Source: Snodgrassella communis (lineage in GTDB: Bacteria > Pseudomonadota > Gammaproteobacteria > Burkholderiales > Neisseriaceae). Taken from it: a DNA stretch of 64,000 bases. Below, piece after piece: positions 37,924 through 49,022 of the stretch. Every line of letters starts with the position of its first letter. Positions within the stretch are counted from its first letter, which is position 1. The stretch lies in NCBI RefSeq assembly GCF_914768045.1, contig NZ_CAJZCD010000002.1, forward strand, positions 124,001-188,000. The letters run 5' to 3'. The notes below the pieces were generated by a model. It did not search any database. It saw nothing but the letters and a program-made list of their open reading frames with translations, and had not been told where the DNA came from. The translations under genes were made by a program, and so were the position numbers.

Positions 37924-38260
37924 AATTTCTTTTTGCCGGTAAGTATTAATGAGCTGGTCAGATTCAAGACATGGTTATACTGCGTGAACAATAAAAATCA
38001 GAACCTGATCTAATCAATGTATGAATTATTTGATTAGTCTTGTATTGCCTGTTATTGATCAGTTCTACTGATAGATTTTACAGATCATTATGAAATTACA
38101 TTGTGTAAACTTTATGTAGTAAATTGGAATCAATTGCTTACAAGCCAGTATGAATTGTTTAATCTACAATTTGTGTTAATTTTATTAGCATTTTCCTTTG
38201 AAAAAAACCAGATTTTGTTGTGATATGGACACAAAAACAAGAAAAAAAGACCAGCTTTTT

Positions 38261-38288
38261 AATTGAAATTCTTGTTTTGATTTCAATT
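38261..38288. promoter_or_regulatory. Dyad upstream of aspT (distal)
   Basis: AATTGAAAT (38261-38269) and ATTTCAATT (38280-38288), perfect 9-bp arms with a 10-base spacer. Candidate operator. Confidence 0.35.
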
Positions 38289-38637
38289 TATTATGGCGTT
38301 TTTCTGGGTTGCGGAAACGTTTATATAGCTTAATATTTATTTATGCTAGGTATATAAATATATTTAAAAAAAAATGAATTATATGTTTGTATGCTTAAGC
38401 TACCATTAATAAGTTAATTTTTAAATTTTTATATTCATAGCATGTTTTTTTATCATCTTTATTTATATATTAATAAATTGTTCTAAACAAAGTCTTAACT
38501 TTTCTATTTTAAATCAATGCCAAAATCTCCAAATGCGTCTGTTGGAACAAGTGTGAAATTATTCTTACATATGAATTAAAAGTTACTGTTTTAATTAAAT
38601 ATATGCTTTTGGTTTTAACAAAATACTAAAGTTATCA

Positions 38638-38663
38638 TTTATTTTCATACCTATGAAAATAAA
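38638..38663. promoter_or_regulatory. Dyad upstream of aspT (proximal)
   Basis: TTTATTTTCATA-CC-TATGAAAATAAA: perfect 12-bp arms around a 2-base centre, 62 bases before the aspT start. The tiny centre favours a DNA-binding site over a terminator-like RNA hairpin. Confidence 0.5.
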
Positions 38664-38725
38664 GACAAAAATTAAAATCTCACAAGCGCAGACTAATCTA
38701 CGTTCATTCAGGAGAAGGTAGACAT

Positions 38726-40426
38726 ATGTTGAATTGGGTTTTGACTAATATTCAGGAATCGCCGGTCATTCTGCTGTTTCTGTCGTTAAGTCTGGGTTAT
38801 TTACTGGGCAGTATCCGCTTCGGTAAATTCCAGCTCGGTGGGGTTGCTGGTTCTCTGTTGGTGGCTGTGTGTTTAAGTCTGCTCAATGTTCACATTGATT
38901 CTGGTCTTAAAGCATTGCTGTTCACTTTATTTATTTATGCAGTAGGTTATGAGAGTGGTCCTCAGTTTTTCCGTTCTCTGGGCGTAAAAACCCTGCGTGA
39001 AATTTTTCTGGCACTCTTTATTGCCATTACCGGTTTCATTACCGTCATGATTATGGCGCGTTTGTTCCATCTAGATAAAGGTTTGGCTGCCGGTCTGGCT
39101 GCCGGTGGCTTAACCCAGTCCGCTATTCTGGGTACAGCAGCTGATGCCTTAACCCATATGGGGCTGCCCGCAGACCAGTTACAGCAATTGCAGGCCAATG
39201 TAGCCATTGGTTATGCAGTGACTTATATATTTGGTTCATTGGGTGCAATCATTATCTGTATGAATGTGCTGCCGAAAATCATGGGGCGCGACATTCGCGA
39301 TGATGCGGTAGCCGCTGAAGCTGAGCAACTGAAAGGTGCTATGGCACTTGAAGGTAATCAGGGGATGGCGATTACACAGATGGTTGGTCGTATTTATGTG
39401 GTTGAGCGTGATATTCATAAAACCATCAAAGATATAGAGCTGGAAAATCTGGGTATTACTATCGAGCGCATCAAACGTCATGGCAATCTGATTGATTGTA
39501 CGCCGTCTACACTACTGAAACAGGATGACATTATTCTGATTGTCGGTCGTCGCGAAGCGGTTACCTCTGTCAGCAGCTTGTTTGGTCGTGAGCTGGATTC
39601 AGAACATGGTCTGGAAGTTATTGTTGAAACTAGAAATGTCGTATTCCGTAACCCTGAGTATGCCAACAAAACCATGGCTGAAATCCGCTCTAAAGTACAT
39701 CTGAGTGACGCCGACTTTGAAATTCAGCATGGTATCTATCTGGTTGCCTTGCATCGTAACGGTGAAAAGCTGGATATCACGCCAGACACCGAATTCAAGC
39801 TGGGCGATGTAATGACCATTTATGGTGCTACCAGCGATATCAATCGTGTTGTTCATATCATTGGCGCACCGATTACTGTTAACAGTAAAACTGATTGGGC
39901 TTATCACGGTTTAGGTGTGGTACTTGGTCTGATTATCGGCTGGATAGTGGTTCGTGTCGGCAATATTCCGATTACTTTAGGTGCTGGTGGTGGTGCATTG
40001 TTATCTGGTTTGTTTTTTGGCTGGTTACGTGCCCGCAAACAGACATTTGGCAATATGCCGGCTGCGGCATCGCAGTTCATGAAAGACTTTGGTCTGGCTG
40101 GATTTGTGTCTGTAGTAGGTTTGCAGTCTGGATTACAGGCGATTACGACTATCAAAGAACATGGATTAACTCTGTTTTTGATTGGGGTCGTGGTTACTCT
40201 GGTTCCAATGATTCTGGCTATCTTCTTTGGTCGCTATGTGCTCCGTTACGATAATGCAGCAATATTTGCAGGTGCATTGTCTGGTTCACGTAGTGCCAAT
40301 CCTGCATTTGGTGAAGTTCTGGATAAAGCAGGTAATGCCATTCCAACTACACCATTTGCTGTTACATATGCATTAGCCAATGTGTTCCTGACATTGTTAG
40401 GACCATTGATTGTGGCTCTTGTTTGA
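38726..40426 (+). CDS. aspT: Aspartate:alanine antiporter AspT
   Basis: 566 aa, the length of the aspartate:alanine exchanger family. Two AspT/YidE/YbjL membrane halves (about 1-190 and 390-566, each with a GLxGG/SGSRSANPAFGE-type motif) flank two cytoplasmic TrkA-C/RCK-C domains (about 210-380). It exchanges external aspartate for internal alanine electrogenically. Directly upstream of aspartate 4-decarboxylase, which consumes a proton inside, so the pair can generate proton motive force. ATG preceded by AGGAGAAGGT, a strong ribosome site. Confidence 0.95.
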   Translation: MLNWVLTNIQESPVILLFLSLSLGYLLGSIRFGKFQLGGVAGSLLVAVCLSLLNVHIDSGLKALLFTLFIYAVGYESGPQFFRSLGVKTLREIFLALFIAITGFITVMIMARLFHLDKGLAAGLAAGGLTQSAILGTAADALTHMGLPADQLQQLQANVAIGYAVTYIFGSLGAIIICMNVLPKIMGRDIRDDAVAAEAEQLKGAMALEGNQGMAITQMVGRIYVVERDIHKTIKDIELENLGITIERIKRHGNLIDCTPSTLLKQDDIILIVGRREAVTSVSSLFGRELDSEHGLEVIVETRNVVFRNPEYANKTMAEIRSKVHLSDADFEIQHGIYLVALHRNGEKLDITPDTEFKLGDVMTIYGATSDINRVVHIIGAPITVNSKTDWAYHGLGVVLGLIIGWIVVRVGNIPITLGAGGGALLSGLFFGWLRARKQTFGNMPAAASQFMKDFGLAGFVSVVGLQSGLQAITTIKEHGLTLFLIGVVVTLVPMILAIFFGRYVLRYDNAAIFAGALSGSRSANPAFGEVLDKAGNAIPTTPFAVTYALANVFLTLLGPLIVALV

Positions 40427-40439
40427 TATGTGCTTTTAA

Positions 40440-42050
<1,611 letters not shown>

Positions 42051-42074
42051 TTAATTTTATTTAGCCTGAATCAG

Positions 42075-42105
42075 CGCCGTACTTTTGAAAGTACGGCGTT
42101 ATTAT
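42075..42105 (+). terminator. Terminator of aspT-asdA
   Basis: Arms CGCCGTACTTT and AAAGTACGGCG with a minimal TG centre, followed by TTATTATTAT, 24 bases after the stop. Confidence 0.8.
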
Positions 42106-42209
42106 TATATCTTTATCAGCATATAAAACTGTCTGATTCGAAATCTCACCGTTAAACTGGTATGATTCCCTCTGTTAAACCCGATTTGAATTTATAAAGG
42201 AGCGTAAAA

Positions 42210-42935
42210 ATGCGTGTACATTTTATTATTCATGAGGATTTTGAAGGCCCTGCGGCTTGCGAAGAGTGGGCGAAAAACAGAAATCATCAGATCTCATATT
42301 CTCGTCTGTATCTTGGCGAGAAACTGCCGGATTCTGCCGCCAATCTGGATATGCTGATTATTATGGGTGGCCCGCAATCACCATTAACTTCAATTCAAGA
42401 ATGCAGCTATTTTGATAGTAACGCAGAACAAAAACTGATTATTAATGCTGCTGAACAAGGTAAAGCAGTACTGGGTATCTGTCTGGGCGCACAGTTAATA
42501 GGGCAGGCACTGGGAGGAATGGTAGAAACAAGTCCCAATAAGGAAATAGGCTATTTTCCGATACATCTGACACCAGCCGGCCTGGCTGATGAACTCATTA
42601 TGCATTTTGGTAAAGTGCTAACTGTGGGGCACTGGCATGGTGACATGCCAGGGTTAACACCGCAGGCAGAAGTTCTGGCTTACAGTACCGGCTGTCCGCG
42701 ACAAATTATCCGTTATGCGCCCTTAGTATATGCCTTTCAATGTCATTTAGAGCTGAATACAGCAGCGATTGATGCATTAATTGCGCATTCCAGTGCTGAT
42801 TTGAGTAATGCGGGCAAATTGCCTTTTATACAATCTGAGCAAGAAATCCAATCATTTGATTACTCAGCCATGAATCAGGAATTATTTATTTTTCTGGATA
42901 AATTTGTGCAGCGTTACCAGACGCTGCAAGGATGA
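42210..42935 (+). CDS. Class I glutamine amidotransferase domain protein (GMP-synthase-like)
   Basis: 241 aa, a stand-alone GATase-1 domain. Catalytic triad: Cys91 in GICLGAQLIGQALGG, His179 and Glu181 in YAFQCHLELN; oxyanion segment IIMGGPQSPLT. Similar proteins are annotated GMP-synthase-like or YfeJ. No synthetase partner is adjacent, so the acceptor of ammonia or the alternative hydrolase substrate is unknown. Clear AAAGGAGCG site before the ATG. Confidence 0.85.
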   Translation: MRVHFIIHEDFEGPAACEEWAKNRNHQISYSRLYLGEKLPDSAANLDMLIIMGGPQSPLTSIQECSYFDSNAEQKLIINAAEQGKAVLGICLGAQLIGQALGGMVETSPNKEIGYFPIHLTPAGLADELIMHFGKVLTVGHWHGDMPGLTPQAEVLAYSTGCPRQIIRYAPLVYAFQCHLELNTAAIDALIAHSSADLSNAGKLPFIQSEQEIQSFDYSAMNQELFIFLDKFVQRYQTLQG

Positions 42936-42936
42936 T

Positions 42937-42956
42937 AAATCAGCATTCTCTGATTT
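42937..42956. terminator. Weak hairpin between convergent genes
   Basis: AAATCAG/CTGATTT with a 6-base loop in the 54-bp gap; short stem, so tentative. Confidence 0.35.
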
Positions 42957-42989
42957 CGGTTTAACTGCTTATTCGAATATTACTGTTGC

Positions 42990-43346
42990 TTACTGAGAAA
43001 AGAATCGCGCCATAGCTGCTTGAGCCTGCGCTTTCAGAGAAGGTGTAATGGTTGCTTGCAATTGTCTGCATACCATGGTGATAACAGCTATGTCGTCGGT
43101 AAACCCGAATGGTCCTAGAAAATCAGGAATGAGGTCTATCGGACTGATAAAATACACCAATGCACCCAGTATCAGCATTTTACTGCGTAAAGGTGTCTCG
43201 GGTGATTTAAACAGCAGATATAAAGTATATAACTGAACAGCAACCGGTTTGCCCAGATGCAAGGCATTTCTGGCCAGCTTGGACAGAAAGTTCTGCTCAT
43301 TAAACCAGTGACGGCGTCTATTTACACTTTTGGGTAATAAATTCAT
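42990..43346 (-). CDS. YkvA-type DUF1232 membrane protein
   Basis: 118 aa. DUF1232 core LGALVYFISPIDLIPDFLGP followed by GFTDDIAVI, a conserved hydrophobic segment with Asp residues. Function of the family is unknown. Forty bases separate it from sixA on the same strand, which lies upstream. Confidence 0.85.
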   Translation of the reverse strand: MNLLPKSVNRRRHWFNEQNFLSKLARNALHLGKPVAVQLYTLYLLFKSPETPLRSKMLILGALVYFISPIDLIPDFLGPFGFTDDIAVITMVCRQLQATITPSLKAQAQAAMARFFSQ

Positions 43347-43386
43347 AGTACTAATGCTTTCGTGTCAATTGGTTGCTTGCTCAAAC

Positions 43387-43851
43387 TTATTTAAGTACAG
43401 AAGGAAGTAGGGCTACTTTTAACCGAGCCTGATGGCGTTGCTGGTAAAAGCGAACATCAAACCACCAGAAAGCCGATTTTTTTACCGACCAGAATTGTTC
43501 AGGTAACCAAGAACCATTAAGTAAATAGGCGCAAAACTGGCCAATCCACGGCTGATGACCAATCCATACCTGAGTGGTGGCTGGAGACTGCTGTTGCAGA
43601 AATGTAGCCAAAGCGAGGGGGTGGCTGTCCGGATTAAGTAACTTATGAATAGATACAGGCTGTTTAAGATAACTTGCCGTTTGCTGTGTCCGTACTGCTT
43701 CGGAGCAATATACCTGATAATTGTCTGGCAGATGTTGCTGTAGCCACTGAGCGCTAAGCTTAGCCTGTTGCTGGCCTTTATTGGTTAATTTGCGAGCCAG
43801 ATCATCCGAATTGTTCTCAGCTTCGGCATGACGCCATAAAATTAAATCCAT
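43387..43851 (-). CDS. sixA: Phosphohistidine phosphatase SixA
   Basis: 154 aa histidine phosphatase. RHG-type motif at the N-terminus (LILWRHAEAE, Arg7 and His8), YCSEAVRTQQTA and the second His in WIGHQPWIGQ. E. coli SixA dephosphorylates histidine-phosphorylated proteins such as NPr of the nitrogen PTS; the presence of ptsN 1.2 kb away makes that role attractive here, but this is inference. Confidence 0.88.
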   Translation of the reverse strand: MDLILWRHAEAENNSDDLARKLTNKGQQQAKLSAQWLQQHLPDNYQVYCSEAVRTQQTASYLKQPVSIHKLLNPDSHPLALATFLQQQSPATTQVWIGHQPWIGQFCAYLLNGSWLPEQFWSVKKSAFWWFDVRFYQQRHQARLKVALLPSVLK

Positions 43852-44022
43852 ATCTTACTCCTTTGGATAATAGTATCTGTGTGCAGAGAGCTGTTATGCT
43901 TATGTTACAATTGTTTGGTTTGCAGACAGTTATCTGATAGTAGTGGCATTATGATGGTTCTGGCAACGTTATACAGACTATCTTTGTATTTTTTAATCAT
44001 GCATTAACATTGAAAGACTGGT

Positions 44023-44937
44023 GTGAATCGAATTTCTGCTCAAGAAGAGCTGGCGCATAAAAAGAGCTGGCAGCTTGTGGATCGCCTTCAAACTTATATG
44101 CAGCTAATGCGTATAGATCGCCCAATCGGCACTTTGCTGCTGCTGTGGCCAACCTGGTGGGCGCTATGGATTGCTGCTGATGGGCACCCAGACGCGCTTC
44201 TGGTATTGCTGTTTGGGCTAGGTACATTTCTAATGCGCAGTGCTGGATGCGTAATTAATGATTATGCAGACCGCCATTTTGATGGTGCCGTTGAACGTAC
44301 CTGTCAGCGGCCGTTTGCCTTAAATAAGGTTAGCAAAAAAGAGGCACTTACCTTAACTTTAGTATTGTGTATTCTGGCGGCATTGTGTTTACTGCCCATG
44401 AACCGGCTAACTTGGATGATGAGTATTCCGGCATTGTTTCTCGCCATTACCTATCCCTTTACCAAGCGTTTTTTCCCTCTGCCGCAGCTGTATCTTGGTC
44501 TGGCATTTTCGTTTGGTATTCCTATGGCATTTGCTGCTGTCAGCAATCATGTACCATTGATTGCGTGGGTGTTGCTGGCAGCCAATACTTTATGGACATT
44601 AGCCTATGATACTATTTATGCCATGGCCGACAAAGAAGATGACCTGAAAATTGGTATTCATACTTCTGCGATTACTTTCGGTGAACATGATATTACTGCG
44701 GCTATGCTGTGCCATGCAGGCTTCGATATTTTGATGATTCTGGCTGGCTGGCTGATTCATGCCAGTTTCTGGTACTGGCTTGCCCTGCCTTTAGTGCTTG
44801 GTTTGCAATACTGGCAGTGGCTCAAAATCCGTACTCGTGACCGTAAAGTATGCTTTACTGTTTTTGTGCGCAATAACCGGATCGGACTTATCTGGTTTGC
44901 CGGATTGTTACTGCATTACTGGCTGGGTAAGCCATAA
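44023..44937 (+). CDS. ubiA: 4-hydroxybenzoate octaprenyltransferase UbiA
   Basis: 304 aa integral membrane prenyltransferase. First Asp-rich motif [15 protein letters not shown] and second [30 protein letters not shown] is the family N-terminal signature. It prenylates 4-hydroxybenzoate in ubiquinone synthesis. Start GTG 44023, since no ATG precedes the conserved region; GAAAGACTG lies upstream. Divergent from sixA. Confidence 0.95.
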   Translation: MNRISAQEELAHKKSWQLVDRLQTYMQLMRIDRPIGTLLLLWPTWWALWIAADGHPDALLVLLFGLGTFLMRSAGCVINDYADRHFDGAVERTCQRPFALNKVSKKEALTLTLVLCILAALCLLPMNRLTWMMSIPALFLAITYPFTKRFFPLPQLYLGLAFSFGIPMAFAAVSNHVPLIAWVLLAANTLWTLAYDTIYAMADKEDDLKIGIHTSAITFGEHDITAAMLCHAGFDILMILAGWLIHASFWYWLALPLVLGLQYWQWLKIRTRDRKVCFTVFVRNNRIGLIWFAGLLLHYWLGKP

Positions 44938-45078
44938 ATAATTAGCGCAGTACCAAGCAGACAAGAGATTAAATTTTTTGTACTTTGATTGTATTTAAAT
45001 AAATTGCACATTAATCGGGCGGTAAATATCCTTACTCGGATGCTTACGGCTTAGCGTGCAATTTGATAGGAATTGAAA

Positions 45079-45540
45079 ATGAGCATGAGCTTAATTGGGG
45101 ATATTTTACCGGCTTCACATGTGATTCTGGATTTGAATGTAAGCAGTAAAAAACGTCTGTTCGAAGAGGCTGGTCTTTTATTGGCCGAAGTAGCAGGACT
45201 GTCGCAGGAGGATGTGTTTAATTGCCTGTTTGCGCGTGAAAAACTAGGTTCTACAGCATTAGGTAAAGGTGTAGCTATTCCTCATGGCCGTATTAGTGCA
45301 GTAACCGATACCGTAGGAGCTTTTTTTCGATTGCAGACACCCATCGCATTTGATGCACCGGATGAACAGCCGGTTAGTATGGTATTTGTGTTACTGGTAC
45401 CGGAAAATGCTTCCACCAAACATCTGAATGTCTTATCAGAACTGGCCGGAAAATTTTCACAAAAATCTGTACGCAATGCCTTATTATCCGCAAACAGTGC
45501 CGAAAGTGTGCGCGAAATACTGCTCGCAGATCAGATTTAA
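45079..45540 (+). CDS. ptsN: Nitrogen PTS EIIA protein PtsN
   Basis: 153 aa, PTS EIIA type 2 domain. Phosphorylated histidine His69 in GKGVAIPHGR. EIIA-Ntr is a regulatory phosphocarrier that does not transport sugar. A TTG two codons upstream is in frame, but ATG 45079 follows TAGGA at good spacing. First gene of ptsN-hprK-rapZ (12 bp to hprK). No ptsH or ptsP is seen in this window. Confidence 0.95.
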   Translation: MSMSLIGDILPASHVILDLNVSSKKRLFEEAGLLLAEVAGLSQEDVFNCLFAREKLGSTALGKGVAIPHGRISAVTDTVGAFFRLQTPIAFDAPDEQPVSMVFVLLVPENASTKHLNVLSELAGKFSQKSVRNALLSANSAESVREILLADQI

Positions 45541-45552
45541 GGACAAATTATC

Positions 45553-46515
45553 ATGCCCAGTATATCGGTACGGCGCTTATATCATGACAACCAGACCAAA
45601 CTGAAACTTGCGTGGTCGGCTGGTACGGCTGGTGCAGATAATCGCATCAGTATTGATGCCGATAAGCCAGTGCTGGCACTAGTCGGCCACCTGAACTTCA
45701 TTCACCCCAATCAAGTACAGGTGATCGGCATAGCAGAAGTGGAATATCTGAATAAAATTGAGGCTGGTGAAATTACCACCACACTCAATGAATTATTCGA
45801 TTTAACCATGTCGCTGATTATTGTTGCCAACGATTTACCCGTACCCTACATGTTGCGTGATTATTGTCATACGCATAATGTACCATTGCTAACTTCGAAG
45901 GCTGAAAGTCCTTTTCTGATGGATGTATTACGCATCTATCTGCAACGGGTGCTGGCAGCCTCCACCGTTAAATATGGCGTATTTCTGGACGTTTTTGAAG
46001 TTGGCGTATTAATTACCGGTCAGTCTGGACTGGGAAAAAGCGAGCTGGCGCTGGAACTCATATCGCGCGGACATGGTCTGGTAGCTGATGATGCAGTTGA
46101 ATTGTACCGTATCGGGCCGGAAACACTTGAAGGGCGCTGTCCAGCCATGCTGAAAGATTTTCTTGAAGTTCGCGGATTGGGCGTATTGAATATCCGAGCA
46201 ATTTTTGGTGAAACGGCTGTGCGACCCAAAAAGCAATTACAGCTCATAATCAATCTGGCACTGGCCGATGACAGTCATATGCAGCGAATAGATCGTCTGA
46301 GTATAAAAAGCGAAACCGAAAGTATCCTGAACGTATCCATTCGCAGTGTGACCTTGCCTGTAGCAGTTGGGCGCAATCTGGCCGTATTAGTAGAAGCAGC
46401 TGTTAGTAATTTTATTTTACAAATGCGAGGACAAGACAGTACAAAGCAATTTCTGGATCGTCATAACTCAATGCTGAAAGAGGATGCTGTGATTCATGAG
46501 GATAATATTGATTAG
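45553..46515 (+). CDS. hprK: HPr kinase/phosphorylase
   Basis: 320 aa, normal length. N-terminal DRTGG-like domain, then the kinase core with P-loop GQSGLGKS at 156-163, [11 protein letters not shown] and the HprK signature near [11 protein letters not shown]. It phosphorylates and dephosphorylates a serine of HPr. The residue just before GVFLDVFE is Tyr (VKYGV), where I recall a conserved His in HprK. Its end overlaps rapZ by 20 bases. Confidence 0.95.
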   Translation: MPSISVRRLYHDNQTKLKLAWSAGTAGADNRISIDADKPVLALVGHLNFIHPNQVQVIGIAEVEYLNKIEAGEITTTLNELFDLTMSLIIVANDLPVPYMLRDYCHTHNVPLLTSKAESPFLMDVLRIYLQRVLAASTVKYGVFLDVFEVGVLITGQSGLGKSELALELISRGHGLVADDAVELYRIGPETLEGRCPAMLKDFLEVRGLGVLNIRAIFGETAVRPKKQLQLIINLALADDSHMQRIDRLSIKSETESILNVSIRSVTLPVAVGRNLAVLVEAAVSNFILQMRGQDSTKQFLDRHNSMLKEDAVIHEDNID

Positions 46516-47356
46516 TGGATTGTCCGGTTCTGGAAAATCTATTGCTTTGCGTTTACTGGAAGATGTTGGTTTTGTCTGTGTCGATAATTTGCCGGTAAAG
46601 CTTTTACCGGGTCTAATTGAACACTATGCAGCCAGCCATGTAGCACAGCTGGGTGTAAGTGTGGATATACGTTCTCGCTTTAATCCGGCTGAAGTACTGG
46701 AGCTGGTAACCCGCCTGCGTGCTCAGGGACATCAGGTTGATTTATTGTTTTTAACTTCTTCAGTGGCCGTATTGCTCCGCCGGTTTTCTGAAACTCGTCG
46801 CAGTCATCCGCTTTCACAGGAGCACAAAACCCTAAATGAAAGTGTTGCGGCTGAACAGCAATACATGTCAACCTTACAAAGCTATGCTTATGTAATTGAT
46901 ACCTCACTGCTGAATGTGCCGCAATTGCGCCGGCAGATACAGCAATGGCTGCATTTGCCCGTGGCACCTATGCGCGTAGTGCTGGAATCCTTTGGCTACA
47001 AATATGGTGTACCTGCTGGGCTGGATTTCGTCTTTGATGTACGCTTTCTGCCCAATCCTTATTATGATTTCCACCTGCGTCCCTTTAGCGGGCTGGATGA
47101 ACCTGTCAGGGCTTTTTTTGCCCAGCAGACGGTGATGGCTGAAATGATTAAAGATTTAGCTGATTTTCTACTGCGCTGGTTACCGCAAATGGAAAAGGAA
47201 AGTCGCAGCTATGTTAATATTGGTATCGGCTGTACAGGTGGTCAGCATCGTTCAGTTTATATCGTAGAAGCTCTGGCGCAGCAGCTGAATGTATATAGCG
47301 TACTGGTACGGCACCGGCAGTTAGAGTTAAGTAAAAATTCTGAAAAAACGGTATAA
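46496..47356 (+). CDS. rapZ: RNase adapter protein RapZ
   Basis: 286 aa. P-loop [10 protein letters not shown] at 6-15, Walker B-like region [16 protein letters not shown], and C-terminal [19 protein letters not shown], a conserved phosphate-binding loop. In E. coli RapZ recruits RNase E to the GlmZ small RNA; GlmY/GlmZ are not known to me in Neisseriaceae, so the RNA target here is open. Overlaps hprK by 20 bases, indicating coupling. Confidence 0.95.
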   Translation: MRIILISGLSGSGKSIALRLLEDVGFVCVDNLPVKLLPGLIEHYAASHVAQLGVSVDIRSRFNPAEVLELVTRLRAQGHQVDLLFLTSSVAVLLRRFSETRRSHPLSQEHKTLNESVAAEQQYMSTLQSYAYVIDTSLLNVPQLRRQIQQWLHLPVAPMRVVLESFGYKYGVPAGLDFVFDVRFLPNPYYDFHLRPFSGLDEPVRAFFAQQTVMAEMIKDLADFLLRWLPQMEKESRSYVNIGIGCTGGQHRSVYIVEALAQQLNVYSVLVRHRQLELSKNSEKTV

Positions 47357-47374
47357 TAAGAAAAGTGAGTTATT

Positions 47375-47411
47375 CAGGCAGCCCGTATTTAGGCTGCCTG
47401 TGTGTTTTTTT
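47375..47411 (+). terminator. Terminator after rapZ
   Basis: CAGGCAGCC/GGCTGCCTG arms (9 bp) with an 8-base loop and a seven-T run. The left arm with flanks resembles the reverse of the Neisseriaceae uptake dialect AGGCTGCCTGAA. Confidence 0.88.
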
Positions 47412-47446
47412 GTATAAGAGTTTTGTGTATCAGACAAGGACAGTTT

Positions 47447-48370
47447 ATGGCTATTCAATGGTATCCCGGGCATATGAACAAAGCCAAAAAAGCCATTGCC
47501 GAGCGGATTAAAAGTGTGGATATGGTTATCGAAGTACTCGATGCCCGTTTACCGGCTTCCAGTGCCAATCCGTTGCTGGCAAAACTGTCTGGCGACAAGC
47601 CCAAACTGAAAATTCTGAATAAACAAGATTTAGCTGATCCCAAGCGCACTGAATTATGGCTGGCAGATTATCGTTCTCAGCCCAATACCAACGTACTGGC
47701 ACTGGATGCATCGGAAAAACAGGCGGCCAGCAAAATTATTGCAACCAGCCGCGCACTGATGCCAAACCGTCATGGTTTAGATCATCCATTAAGAGTGCTT
47801 ATCTGTGGCATTCCTAATGTCGGTAAATCTACACTGATAAATGGCATGCTGGGTAAACGCAGCGCCAAAACAGGCAATGAACCGGGTATCACCAAGGCCG
47901 AGCAGCGGTTGATACTGGCTGATGATTTCTGGTTATATGATACACCGGGAATGTTATGGCCAAAAATTATTGTAGAAGAAGCCGGTTATAATCTCGCTGC
48001 CAGTGGGGCGGTAGGTCGTAATGCACTGGATGAAGAAATTGTTGCGCTGGAATTACTGGACTACCTGCGCAGGCACTATCTGCCTTTACTACAGCAACGG
48101 TATCAGGCTGATCTGAGTGAAAGCCCGCACTGGCTTGATGACAAATGGTTAGAATGGATTGGTCGTAAGCGTGGTGCATTGTTAAGTGGAGGCCGCATTG
48201 ATTACCAGAAAGCCGCTGAACGTCTGCTCACAGATTTCCGTGACGGACTGATTGGCCGTATCACACTGGAAACACCTAATCAATGGGCAGTATGGCTGAA
48301 AAAAGGACAGCAGCACGAAGCACAGCTTAAAATGGAACGGGCAGCCAGAAAAGCAGCACGCAAAGGTTAA
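47447..48370 (+). CDS. Ribosome biogenesis GTPase, YlqF/RbgA family
   Basis: 307 aa with circularly permuted GTPase motifs: G4 (NKQDLADP) comes before G1 ([13 protein letters not shown]) and G3 (DTPGMLWP). IQWYPGHMNKAKKAI is the YlqF N-terminal signature. Acts in late 50S assembly in Bacillus. A start at 47402 would read from inside the preceding terminator; ATG 47447 follows AAGGA and is chosen. Confidence 0.92.
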   Translation: MAIQWYPGHMNKAKKAIAERIKSVDMVIEVLDARLPASSANPLLAKLSGDKPKLKILNKQDLADPKRTELWLADYRSQPNTNVLALDASEKQAASKIIATSRALMPNRHGLDHPLRVLICGIPNVGKSTLINGMLGKRSAKTGNEPGITKAEQRLILADDFWLYDTPGMLWPKIIVEEAGYNLAASGAVGRNALDEEIVALELLDYLRRHYLPLLQQRYQADLSESPHWLDDKWLEWIGRKRGALLSGGRIDYQKAAERLLTDFRDGLIGRITLETPNQWAVWLKKGQQHEAQLKMERAARKAARKG

Positions 48371-48420
48371 TTCCTCATGGACAATTTAAATCAGCATTTA
48401 ACGCATACAGATACATAATT

Positions 48421-49020
48421 ATGAATCATTCTGTTTCCATCGAAGCATTGATTGAAGCTGCACTACTAACCCAAAGCGAGGCATTAAGCGAACAAGTATT
48501 AGCATCCTTGAGAGAACCGCCGTTATCAGCAGAGGAATTAGAAGGCATACTGTCTGCACTGCGTGAGCGCTGGCAGGAGCGGGCATTAAATCTGGTACAC
48601 ACCGCACAAGGCTGGCGTTTTCAGGTAAACAGTGCAGCCTATCCGCAACTGGCCAGTCTGGATGTACAGCGTACACCACGTTATTCGCGCGCGGTACTGG
48701 AAACACTGGCTATCATTGCTTATCAGCAACCAGTAACACGCAGCGATATTGAAGCTATCCGAGGAGTAGCTGTTTCAAGCAATGTTTTACAAACCTTACA
48801 GGATCGGGGCTGGATAGAAATTATCGGCCAGCGCGATAGCGTGGGACGGCCAAATCTGTGGGCCACCACAACAGCTTTTTTAAGTGATTTACAGCTGGAA
48901 AACTTAAATCAACTACCACCTTTAACAGAATTGGGTGAACTGGTTTTACCCGATTTAAATGAACCTGCCGTGGCACCGGCTACCGCAGAAGAACCGTCTC
49001 ATGACGGATTAGGAGTATAA
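48421..49020 (+). CDS. scpB: Segregation and condensation protein ScpB
   Basis: 199 aa. Tandem winged-helix protein: IEAALLTQSEALSEQ in the first domain and YSRAVLETLAIIAYQQPVTR / IEAIRGVAVSSNVLQTL in the second. ScpB works with ScpA and SMC in chromosome condensation. scpA is not adjacent, but rluB follows 2 bp later, a common proteobacterial pairing. Confidence 0.93.
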   Translation: MNHSVSIEALIEAALLTQSEALSEQVLASLREPPLSAEELEGILSALRERWQERALNLVHTAQGWRFQVNSAAYPQLASLDVQRTPRYSRAVLETLAIIAYQQPVTRSDIEAIRGVAVSSNVLQTLQDRGWIEIIGQRDSVGRPNLWATTTAFLSDLQLENLNQLPPLTELGELVLPDLNEPAVAPATAEEPSHDGLGV

Positions 49021-49022
49021 AC

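Larger units (their letters stand above)
37924..38725. other. Long AT-rich control region upstream of aspT (about 800 bp)
   Basis: Very AT-rich, no ORF. Contains two clear dyads (38261-38288 and 38638-38663). A possible sigma-70 pair is TTGGAA ... TACATA with an 18-bp spacer around 38540-38572. The length and composition are unusual for this window and suggest complex regulation of the aspartate genes. Confidence 0.5.
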
